NCBI GenBank assembly: GCA_945906715.1
Contig: CAMDRK010000124.1
Span: 1 to 7,371 of the forward strand
Origin: Nitrospira lenta
Lineage (GTDB): Bacteria > Nitrospirota > Nitrospiria > Nitrospirales > Nitrospiraceae
Reading direction: 5' to 3'
Length of the DNA: 7,371 nt
The notes under the pieces are model-generated. The model worked only from the letters and a program-made list of their open reading frames with translations. It was not told the DNA's origin and searched no databases. This document shows, piece by piece, positions 1 through 5,109 of the stretch (position 1 is its first letter; every line of letters starts with the position of its first letter). The translations under genes were made by a program, and so were the position numbers.

Positions 1-270
1 GAACATCTGACGACTTTCCGGAATCAAGCCATGATGAAAGCCGTTAAACGGATTCGCTCGTTTGGATACAAAGAGCTGACGTTTGAAGCGTTCGATACGG
101 CGCTGGAGAAGACGAAACGGCTGCAGGGGAATGAGCAGGCGGAAAAACGCCTCCAGGAAATTCGTGGGCATTTTTCCGATCCGGACCTGAAGAAGCCGGA
201 AGGTGGGACTCTCGGCGCTGATTTGATGGACCGCTTTCGCCAGTATCTCAAGGGAGAAGGCACGCTCTAG
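1..270 (+). CDS. C-terminal part of an unrecognised protein (5' truncated by window edge)
   Basis: The reading frame is open from the first base and ends at TAG 268-270, giving at least 89 codons. The first ATG pair (31 and 34) has no Shine-Dalgarno sequence in front of it (the preceding bases read GAATCAAGCC), so the gene most likely starts outside the window. The visible part is charged and probably helical, with lysine- and arginine-rich stretches, and has no membrane segment or signal. The stretch from about AVKRIRSFGYKELTFEAF to the following helix has the loose shape of a small helical domain such as the C-terminal PCP-reductase-like domain (basic helix, glycine, 'E-L-T-F-E' turn, helix). 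This is a weak resemblance and I do not assign it. No terminator directly follows, but strong inverted repeats start within 35 bases of the stop. Confidence 0.6.
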   Translation, partial: EHLTTFRNQAMMKAVKRIRSFGYKELTFEAFDTALEKTKRLQGNEQAEKRLQEIRGHFSDPDLKKPEGGTLGADLMDRFRQYLKGEGTL

Positions 271-279
271 CGGCAGGAT

Positions 280-298
280 GCTGAAAAAGGCCGCCAGC
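280..298. repeat. Possible fragment of a dispersed GCTGAAAAAGG...CAGC repeat
   Basis: The 19-base string GCTGAAAAAGGCCGCCAGC begins and ends with the inverted tetramers GCTG and CAGC and lies 10 bases after the stop of the upstream gene. I recall similar strings (preceded by AGGAT, as here) as an intergenic repeat in Nitrospira genomes. That is memory and cannot be tested from one copy. No second copy is present in this window. Confidence 0.3.
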
Positions 299-303
299 AC
301 GAA

Positions 304-380
304 GAAGGTTGAGGTTCAGGCTAAGGTTGAGATAAAGAGAGTCTGATCTTCGCTCAACCTAAGCCTGAACCTCAGCCTTC
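304..380. repeat. Long imperfect palindrome made of AGGTTN-type hexamers
   Basis: The left arm 304-331 and right arm 353-380 are 28 bases each and match as reverse complements at 26 positions. One exception is a T that would form a G-U pair in RNA and the other is an A opposite A. The loop is the 21 bases 332-352. Each arm advances in 6-nt steps: the left arm from 306 uses AGGTTG, AGGTTC, AGGCTA and AGGTTG, and the right arm from 353 uses CTCAAC, CTAAGC, CTGAAC and CTCAGC. There is no T-run after either arm, so it is not an ordinary intrinsic terminator, although the transcript would fold into a very stable stem. It may be a repetitive extragenic palindrome (REP-like) element. Function is unknown. 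Confidence 0.75.
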
Positions 381-460
381 TGCAGTTTCTTCTTCCCGCC
401 AGATCGTTCTTCCCGCAAGCTCGCATCAAAACACTATAGGATTTCCGCGCGGCTTTCGGC

Positions 461-475
461 CTCGTCTTGGACGAG
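461..475. repeat. Short perfect hairpin
   Basis: CTCGTC (461-466) and GACGAG (470-475) are perfect inverted repeats around the 3-base loop TTG. The hairpin stands between the long hexamer palindrome and the gene-end hairpin at 505-531, so the spacer holds three inverted repeats in a row. There is no adjacent T-run on either strand. Confidence 0.4.
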
Positions 476-504
476 TAGGCTGGGCGAATCGCTATGAGGT
501 AGAG

Positions 505-531
505 GCAGGGGCCGTTTGGAACGGCCCCTGC
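505..531 (-). terminator. Gene-end hairpin after the 106-residue orphan
   Basis: GCAGGGGCCGTT (505-516) and AACGGCCCCTGC (520-531) form a perfect 12-bp GC-rich stem with a 3-base loop, beginning 3 bases past the stop of the minus-strand gene that ends at 535. The position fits a transcription terminator or 3'-end stabiliser. On the minus strand the stem is followed by CTCTACCTCAT, which is pyrimidine-rich but lacks a true U-run, so intrinsic termination would be weak by the usual rules. Confidence 0.55.
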
Positions 532-534
532 TGT

Positions 535-855
535 TCAGTGGGCTGCCGTTTGTTGCGGCCAGAACTTATGCCGGATTTGCGGGAGGGGCTCGCTATCGAA
601 ATTTGGGATATCGTAGAGACAGCGATCAATTGTGGCCACCTCATCCTCGGTCAAGTCCAAGGTGGCCCGCTTCTTCCAGAATTGATCGAGGGTAAAATAA
701 TCGCCTGACTGGGGCTTCTCAGCCAAGAGTGCCTTCATCGTATCGAAGCCTGCCGTGTCTACTCCGGGGACGCGGCCATTATTACGGCCGTGACACCAGT
801 GCAGTACCTCGGCAATTCCGTACATCGATAATTCAATCTTCATCATCTTGCTCAT
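535..855 (-). CDS. Hypothetical protein, 106 residues
   Basis: I do not recognise this protein. It is soluble-looking, acidic to neutral, with no signal peptide or membrane helix. It starts MSKMMKIELSMYG and has one CH pair at residues 21-22, an aromatic-rich middle (DYFTLDQFWKK, about 52-62) and a C-terminus rich in prolines and histidines. The start at 855 is chosen because AAGGAGG lies at 861-867 with 5-nt spacing, and because the promoter at 879-908 would place transcription start near 872. That leaves the longer frame (ATG at 894) outside the message. The gene is divergent from the propeller lipoprotein and is followed by a strong hairpin. The good promoter, near-perfect ribosome site and hairpin argue that it is expressed. 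Confidence 0.75.
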   Translation of the reverse strand: MSKMMKIELSMYGIAEVLHWCHGRNNGRVPGVDTAGFDTMKALLAEKPQSGDYFTLDQFWKKRATLDLTEDEVATIDRCLYDIPNFDSEPLPQIRHKFWPQQTAAH

Positions 856-860
856 GGATT

Positions 861-867
861 CCTCCTT
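861..867 (-). promoter_or_regulatory. Ribosome binding site AAGGAGG
   Basis: On the minus strand this is a full AAGGAGG, 5 nt before ATG 855. It decides the start of the 106-residue gene over the upstream in-frame ATG at 894. Confidence 0.8.
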
Positions 868-878
868 ACCAATAGGGC

Positions 879-908
879 ATTGTACCTCAAACACCGCACC
901 GTTTTCAA
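879..908 (-). promoter_or_regulatory. Sigma-70-like promoter for the 106-residue gene
   Basis: On the minus strand, -35 TTGAAA (903-908) and -10 TACAAT (879-884) are separated by 18 bases. Each hexamer matches the consensus at five of six positions. The predicted transcript start is near 872, giving a short leader of about 17 nt that contains the ribosome site. Confidence 0.6.
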
Positions 909-976
909 AGCCGTCGAAGAGCGGGCCAGGATTGGGGAAACCTGCTTTGGAAGGGATCGTTGCGTGGCTTGGTTGA

Positions 977-1006
977 TTGCCAAGAGAAAGCGGTGGTCTG
1001 TATACT
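977..1006 (+). promoter_or_regulatory. Sigma-70-like promoter for the FG-GAP lipoprotein gene
   Basis: -35 TTGCCA (977-982) and -10 TATACT (1001-1006) are separated by 18 bases, each matching the consensus at five of six positions. The predicted transcript start is near 1013, so the TTG at 960 that opens the reading frame cannot be the translation start. The 5-bp inverted repeat CTTGG (968-972)/CCAAG (980-984) overlaps the -35 and could be an operator half-site pair, but it is short. Confidence 0.55.
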
Positions 1007-1100
1007 GCCTAAATTTATTTCAGCGGAAAGGCTTGATCGATGGGCGCATGCTCATATGGACAAACTGCCACGTCAGCGGTTCCTCACTCGAGAGGTGGGT

Positions 1101-2288
1101 GTGACCAGAGACGCTGATGGGCATATGGGCCGGAACCTCGCCGTCGTTGCGACAAGTTTCTTTCTGCTTCTGGCAAGCGGCTGTACCAAGCAAGACCCCT
1201 ACGCCCCGCCGGACATTTTTTACTACTTTGCCAGTTATAAAGTAGGGAAGAACCCAACGACTGTCACACCCACGGATGTCAATCAGGACGGCTTTACCGA
1301 TCTGGTGACAACGAATATCGGCAGCAATACTCTTTCGATTCTCTTAGGCAACGGTGACGGCACCTTTCACGATCAAGTTCAGCTGAATGTGTGTAAGGAG
1401 CCCCGCTCGCTCGCTCTCGGAATGTTCAACCGCGATGCGTATCCCGATGTGGTGTTGGCCTGCTCCGGGGGCGACGAAGTGGCCGTACTTTTCGGGCGGG
1501 TCGATGGAAAATTTGAAGAGGGTCCGCGCTATCCCGTGCATCGGACGCCTATTGCCATCGCGAGCGACGATCTGAACGGCGATCAGGCGCCAGACCTTGT
1601 GGTCGCGTTACGGAACGACAAGATCAAGGTTTTTCTAGGAACCGGCACCGGTGAATTCACCCATGGAGCGCAGTATGAATATGGTGATACGCCTACATCG
1701 GCTGCCTTGGCCGACTTGAATGGCGATGGGAAGATCGATTTGGCGGTGACGAACGGGGGGCCGATGTCGAATGCGGTCTCCATTTGGATGGGGAATGGCG
1801 ACGGCACGTTTCGCCCTCCCACCGACTATCGGACGGGGAAGCGCCCGCTTGGGGTGACCTTCACCGACTTCAACCGTGACCGGATTCGCGATCTACTTGT
1901 CATCAACGGCGTGCAGGACAGCTTCACAACCTTTCTCGGAATAGGTAATGGGACTTTCCAGCCAGGGCACGATTCTGGTGCCGATGCAGGACCGAATTTC
2001 GGACTCGCGCGCGACTTCAACGGGGACCGTCATACAGACGTGGCCATTGTTAATCTTCAATCGAGTGATCTCTCCATTCTCTTTGGCCGTGGCGACGGGA
2101 CCTTCGAATATCCGCCGAGAAATTACAGGACAAAGCCAGGTCCTTTTGCCCTTGCGACGTTTCGTGTCACAACGAAGGAGGCTGAAGAGCCTGGACTAGT
2201 GACAGCGGACAACGGAAACGGAAGCGTCTCTATCTTTCTCCATCGAGGATTGAAAGTGGCCTCCACTCCTGTTGCGCCTTCTCCGTGA
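1101..2288 (+). CDS. FG-GAP/VCBS repeat lipoprotein, seven-unit beta-propeller
   Basis: This is an exported, probably lipid-anchored beta-propeller of 395 residues. A hydrophobic segment ends in LLLASGC with the lipobox cysteine at residue 28. FG-GAP/VCBS units follow, marked by a calcium-loop motif D-x-N-x-D-x-x-x-D or its derivative starting at about residues 59, 108, 157, 205, 256 and 305. Each unit ends in an F/L-x-G-x-G-D/N-G-x-F turn. A seventh, degenerate unit lies near 353 and lacks the aspartates, and unit two has lost the first aspartate (MFNRD). Spacing is 48-51 residues, consistent with seven blades. In this family such repeats serve in adhesion, ligand binding or scaffolding, and no catalytic residues are visible. 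GTG 1101 is chosen because GAGGTG lies just upstream. ATG 1125 would give a 387-residue protein with a cleaner, basic signal-peptide start and is a real alternative. Confidence 0.85.
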   Translation: MTRDADGHMGRNLAVVATSFFLLLASGCTKQDPYAPPDIFYYFASYKVGKNPTTVTPTDVNQDGFTDLVTTNIGSNTLSILLGNGDGTFHDQVQLNVCKEPRSLALGMFNRDAYPDVVLACSGGDEVAVLFGRVDGKFEEGPRYPVHRTPIAIASDDLNGDQAPDLVVALRNDKIKVFLGTGTGEFTHGAQYEYGDTPTSAALADLNGDGKIDLAVTNGGPMSNAVSIWMGNGDGTFRPPTDYRTGKRPLGVTFTDFNRDRIRDLLVINGVQDSFTTFLGIGNGTFQPGHDSGADAGPNFGLARDFNGDRHTDVAIVNLQSSDLSILFGRGDGTFEYPPRNYRTKPGPFALATFRVTTKEAEEPGLVTADNGNGSVSIFLHRGLKVASTPVAPSP

Positions 2289-2336
2289 GGCGCGTACGCC
2301 GTCTATCGATCATGGAGTGAGTCATCGCCAGTCTTC

Positions 2337-2365
2337 TTGACAGCCTGTCGACCCTCGGCTACAGT
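2337..2365 (+). promoter_or_regulatory. Sigma-70-like promoter for the three-gene carboxypeptidase operon
   Basis: A perfect -35 TTGACA (2337-2342) is followed after 17 bases by -10 TACAGT (2360-2365), which matches TATAAT at four positions. The predicted start near 2372 leaves a leader of about 44 nt before GTG 2416. It is the only good promoter seen upstream of the operon. Confidence 0.6.
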
Positions 2366-2415
2366 GCCGGATAAGCGCCGCATAGGCCTCTTAGCGCTCT
2401 GTTCCGAGGACACTG

Positions 2416-2616
2416 GTGAGATCATTTAGATGGTGGTTTGCTATCGGTGCATTGCTCACCCTCTCTGTGCTGATGGTGCAGGGAGGTGTGCGAGAGTTGC
2501 TTGACGGAGCCGCTCCTGGAAGCGGGGCCAGCGCATACCTCTCGTTTGGCACCACCATTGTCGGCGGAGGATTATTGGCAGGTTGCGTGGCATTGGTGAT
2601 GAATCGACTCAGGTAG
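2416..2616 (+). CDS. Small two-helix membrane protein, 66 residues
   Basis: This is an unrecognised small membrane protein. It begins at GTG with GAGGA at 2406-2410 and 5-nt spacing. Two hydrophobic stretches are visible: about residues 7-22 (FAIGALLTLSVLMV) and 43-62 (FGTTIVGGGLLAGCVALV). They are joined by a glycine- and alanine-rich loop of about 20 residues carrying R, E and D. Arginines at 2 and 5 and at 64 and 66 suggest both ends face the cytoplasm. It is first in an apparent operon, 27 bases before the zinc-ribbon gene and upstream of a periplasmic carboxypeptidase. A role in the cell envelope is inference from position only. Confidence 0.65.
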   Translation: MRSFRWWFAIGALLTLSVLMVQGGVRELLDGAAPGSGASAYLSFGTTIVGGGLLAGCVALVMNRLR

Positions 2617-2643
2617 ACACAGAGTCTGAATACAGGCGCATCG

Positions 2644-2832
2644 ATGCACTGTTTGAGGTGTAAGGGCTGCATGATGGTCGAGCGTCACTATACGCTAGTG
2701 AATCGGCGACTCTATGCCCGCTGTTTGAATTGCGGGTTTTGGATAGACCTCGCTGATCTGCTCCGTTTCTTCCACAAAGTGATTGACAGCGGGTTTCGCG
2801 GAGGAAAGGTGAGGGAATCGTTTACACTATGA
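2644..2832 (+). CDS. Zinc-ribbon microprotein, 62 residues
   Basis: Cysteines at residues 3, 6 and 9 (CLRCKGC) and at 27 and 30 (CLNCG) form the CxxC...CxxC pattern of a compact zinc ribbon. The knuckles are separated by a short charged stretch, and a helical tail with D35 and lysines/arginines follows. Very small proteins with this plan (M-x-C-L-R-C near the start, R-C-x-x-C-G later) are, as I recall, common in Nitrospira, with no established function. The ribosome site is weak and its translation may depend on the upstream gene. Its stop overlaps the start of the carboxypeptidase gene as ATGA (2829-2832), which implies translational coupling. Partner or DNA/RNA target is unknown. Confidence 0.7.
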   Translation: MHCLRCKGCMMVERHYTLVNRRLYARCLNCGFWIDLADLLRFFHKVIDSGFRGGKVRESFTL

Positions 2833-3773
2833 GTGGGAGCGACAGGTTCATTATGACAAGAGATTGCAGAAGGTTCTATCGGGTGCCAGTTTTCCCGCAT
2901 GCTGCTTTGGTGCTTATCGGTCTCCTGTTGATCGGTGTCGAGGCCCTCACGCCGACTATCGCCCTTGCGAAGAGCGTAGAGGCTCAACCGGCGCATGTTC
3001 GAACCGCGATTATTCCGCACCAATTCCCTCCGTGGCGAGTCGCTCCAGCTCATGGCATTCTTCTCAAGGAGCTTAACAGCGGTCGTGTGTTGTATGAACA
3101 CGATGCTGGAAAGCGAATGTCCCCCGCCAGCCTCACGAAAATTATGTCGGCGCTGGTCATTCTAGAAAGGGGACAGTTGGATGATCTTGTCACGATTAGT
3201 CCCAATGCCGCACGGGCTCACAAGACGCATTTACGCGTGAAGGCAGGGCAGGTTTTTAGATTGGAAGATCTGCTGAAAGCCATGTTAATCGTGTCGGCAA
3301 ACGATGCTTGTCTGGCAGCGGTGGAGCATGTGGGTGGCGACGAAGCACAGTTCGTGGACTTCATGAATGCCAAGGCGGAAGAGCTTGGCTTAGCGGATAC
3401 ACATTTCAGCAATGGCTGCGGGTTCGACAATCCAGACCATTACTCGACGGCTGAAGACCTTGCCACGCTGAGTCTCACGGCTCTCGATCAACCGATTTTC
3501 AGGCAGTTAGTCCGTGAGGAACGCGCGATCATTACCCCTGTCAGCGGTCACCGCGCCTATGTATTGCACAATACGAACAGATTATTGGGGCGTATTCCTG
3601 GCGTCGAAGGTATCAAAACCGGATTTACTTCCAAAGCCGGTCGATGCCTCATCGCCAAGGTTTCCCAGAACGGGAGCGATCTTCTTCTCGTGATCCTCAA
3701 CTCCAAACGTCGCTGGAACACGGCGACGAGTCTCATTGCCTATGGGTTACAGGCAGCTGAGGCTCCGCGCTGA
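2829..3773 (+). CDS. D-alanyl-D-alanine carboxypeptidase (peptidase S11, PBP5/DacF-like)
   Basis: This is a low-molecular-mass penicillin-binding protein that removes the terminal D-alanine from peptidoglycan pentapeptides in the periplasm. All three active-site motifs are present: S-x-x-K as SLTK (S101 nucleophile, K104), S-x-N as SAN (156-158) and KTG (263-265, followed by FTS). The N-terminus has a basic region, a hydrophobic core at about 24-40, and ALA/K at 45-48 as a likely signal-peptidase site. The protein ends about 49 residues after KTG, so the C-terminal beta-domain and amphipathic anchoring helix of classical PBP5 (about 380-400 residues) are absent. The mature enzyme may therefore be soluble. 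Start 2829 overlaps the preceding stop. ATG 2853 (306 residues) is an alternative with a tighter but weak ribosome site. The gene is third in an apparent operon. Confidence 0.92.
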   Translation: MSGSDRFIMTRDCRRFYRVPVFPHAALVLIGLLLIGVEALTPTIALAKSVEAQPAHVRTAIIPHQFPPWRVAPAHGILLKELNSGRVLYEHDAGKRMSPASLTKIMSALVILERGQLDDLVTISPNAARAHKTHLRVKAGQVFRLEDLLKAMLIVSANDACLAAVEHVGGDEAQFVDFMNAKAEELGLADTHFSNGCGFDNPDHYSTAEDLATLSLTALDQPIFRQLVREERAIITPVSGHRAYVLHNTNRLLGRIPGVEGIKTGFTSKAGRCLIAKVSQNGSDLLLVILNSKRRWNTATSLIAYGLQAAEAPR

Positions 3774-3851
3774 CTTTCTCTGTTTGATCCAGTCGACCTG
3801 CAGGCAGGCAGAGGCGAGAGGGCTGTCGTAGCCTGAGAGTTATCCGCAATG

Positions 3852-4385
3852 CTATCGAAGCGGAGCAAACTCCACGTTGACATCTTTCCCAAGATAGTTG
3901 ATGACGAATCCCTGCTTATCATAGGCGAGTATGGCCCCCATCACGTTTTCGTCCCCGTAGTCTTCCTGCCCCAATAGTTTTCGTACATCGTCAGGGCTCT
4001 CGCAGTTCAACACGTTGCGAAAAATTCCTCGAGTCTTATAGGAAAATCGATTATTAATAAAGATCAGATCGACCTTGCCGTCCTGAATGCGCACGCCAGC
4101 CATAGGACCGGTCGGTTTACGTTGGTCGAGCAAGAAGATAAACGAGGCTTCCTGTTCCACTTTTACTCCAGGAATCTTTTCATTGACGAGAGAGCCCAGG
4201 GCTTTGGCTTCAGGGTCTCCCAACTTGACTCCAAACAATGAAATCTCGGCACTCTTCAAAGTCTTGGGATCCATCACGTCGTGCTTACTTAATTCGTAGG
4301 GCTCACCATACCCAGGGGGCGCCCATGCGCCGACTCCAGCCGTTACCATGCATGACAGCGTGACGATTCGCAGTAAATCCTTCAT
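3852..4385 (-). CDS. Secreted hypothetical protein, 177 residues
   Basis: I do not recognise this protein. Its N-terminus is a plausible Sec signal (MKDLLR, hydrophobic core about 7-20, small residues GVGA and GYG as candidate cleavage points near 20-27), so it probably acts in the periplasm or outside. The mature part has the pattern F-G-V-K-L-G-D-P-E-A (about 51-60) and later S-P-D-D-V-R-K-L-L-G-Q (130-140), then Y-D-K-Q-G-F and a short beta-rich end. The 'G-x-x-L-G-x-x' then 'V-x-x-x-L-G' then 'Y-x-x-x-G' series resembles small beta-alpha periplasmic proteins of unknown role, which is inference. AAGGA at 4393-4397 with 7-nt spacing supports the start. The gene has its own promoter at 4470-4498 and converges on the carboxypeptidase gene, with no clear terminator in the 78-bp gap. 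Confidence 0.75.
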   Translation of the reverse strand: MKDLLRIVTLSCMVTAGVGAWAPPGYGEPYELSKHDVMDPKTLKSAEISLFGVKLGDPEAKALGSLVNEKIPGVKVEQEASFIFLLDQRKPTGPMAGVRIQDGKVDLIFINNRFSYKTRGIFRNVLNCESPDDVRKLLGQEDYGDENVMGAILAYDKQGFVINYLGKDVNVEFAPLR

Positions 4386-4469
4386 CGACTCTTCCTTGCC
4401 TATATATTCCGAGAGATGGATGGTGTGGGAATGTATTATTCAAATTGGTGGGACCACAGCGCGACACGT

Positions 4470-4498
4470 ATTTTATCGAACGGCCTGAGAACTTGCAA
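4470..4498 (-). promoter_or_regulatory. Sigma-70-like promoter for the secreted 177-residue protein
   Basis: On the minus strand, -35 TTGCAA (4493-4498) and -10 TAAAAT (4470-4475) are separated by exactly 17 bases and match the consensus at four and five positions. The predicted leader is about 78 nt. The promoter lies downstream of the stop of the 97-residue gene, suggesting separate transcription. Confidence 0.55.
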
Positions 4499-4534
4499 GA
4501 ATGGTTGAACGCGTGATGGGGGCGGATCGATAGG

Positions 4535-4828
4535 TTAGATGCTGAGATGGGTCGAGATGAGAAGGGCCCCGAGGCTCCGGAGCCGGTGAAAATAGGGCAG
4601 ACAATCTTCGTCCAGTTCGTCGGTCAGGCTATCGAGATCTGCAACGCAATCTTCCACGATCCCGATCCGCTGGGGATCAAGCCCCTCAGGACTATCGAGG
4701 AAGTACACGACGCATCCGCTGATCACTGTATCCAGTGTCATCAGTGGCCCCTCATGTTGGTTTCCCACTTGAGGCCACCGCTCATCTTTGTGGACTTCCC
4801 AGAGAGATAAAACGGCATTCCGATCCAT
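4535..4828 (-). CDS. Hypothetical protein, 97 residues
   Basis: I do not recognise a family. The protein begins MDRNAVLSLWEVHKDERWP and is strongly acidic in its second half (D-C-V-A-D-L-D-S-L-T-D-E-L-D-E-D), ending in a leucine-rich helix. It has no signal peptide or membrane span, and looks like a small, mostly helical cytoplasmic protein. The start at 4828 is chosen because GGAGG at 4837-4841 sits 8 nt upstream. The frame remains open to GTG 4978, but the extra 50 residues are polar and low in structure, and no ribosome site precedes them. No terminator is visible after the stop, and it may read through towards the promoter of the next minus-strand gene. Confidence 0.65.
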   Translation of the reverse strand: MDRNAVLSLWEVHKDERWPQVGNQHEGPLMTLDTVISGCVVYFLDSPEGLDPQRIGIVEDCVADLDSLTDELDEDCLPYFHRLRSLGALLISTHLSI

Positions 4829-5109
4829 CCTGCAGGCCTCCAATAATCCAGTCTGACTCAGCTCAGATCGGTCCACCCTAGCGCATGGAGTGACAGGATC
4901 GCAAGCGCGCAGAGAATACGCCTCAGAATCAGTTGGCGATGTCTCTCCGTCCGACAAGCCGATCGATGAACGATCCACGCCATGAGCGTATTTTGCGCAG
5001 GGGCGTCCTCTTGTCGTCCGACCTAATCACGGCGAGCATGACCAACGCATAGTCCTTCACACGGGAACCCTCGGCAGTATGGGATCGCCACCTTCATAGT
5101 GTTGGGAAC
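4829..5109. other. Spacer between glutamate dehydrogenase and the 97-residue gene, no gene identified
   Basis: Apart from the ribosome site at 4837-4841, nothing firm is visible in these 281 bases. There is no convincing terminator hairpin after the dehydrogenase. A weak promoter-like pair on the minus strand (TTGCGA, 18-nt spacer, TAGGGT) upstream of the 97-residue gene is too poor to call. Confidence 0.4.
4837..4841 (-). promoter_or_regulatory. Ribosome binding site GGAGG
   Basis: On the minus strand this reads TTGGAGG followed by 8 bases and then ATG 4828. It decides the start of the 97-residue protein against the longer GTG-initiated frame. Confidence 0.65.

Noticed and set aside
24..263. 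79-residue minus-strand frame opposite the first gene
   Set aside because: The plus-strand frame is open from the window edge with plausible protein composition. The antisense frame is arginine- and serine-rich, as expected of a shadow.
960..1100. N-terminal extension of the FG-GAP protein from TTG 960
   Set aside because: The promoter at 977-1006 lies inside it, and the signal peptide begins only after 1125, so the extension is probably untranslated.
2391..2672. 93-residue minus-strand frame over the small membrane protein
   Set aside because: The plus-strand frame has promoter, ribosome site, hydrophobic helices and operon context. The minus frame has none.
2783..2788. TTGACA inside the zinc-ribbon gene as a promoter for the carboxypeptidase
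   Set aside because: No acceptable -10 hexamer occurs 15-19 bases downstream (the region reads AAGGTG), and the sequence is coding.
3774..3851. Terminator between the converging carboxypeptidase and secreted-protein genes
   Set aside because: Only short repeats such as CCTGCAGG and GGCT...AGCC are present, with no T-run. Not enough to call.
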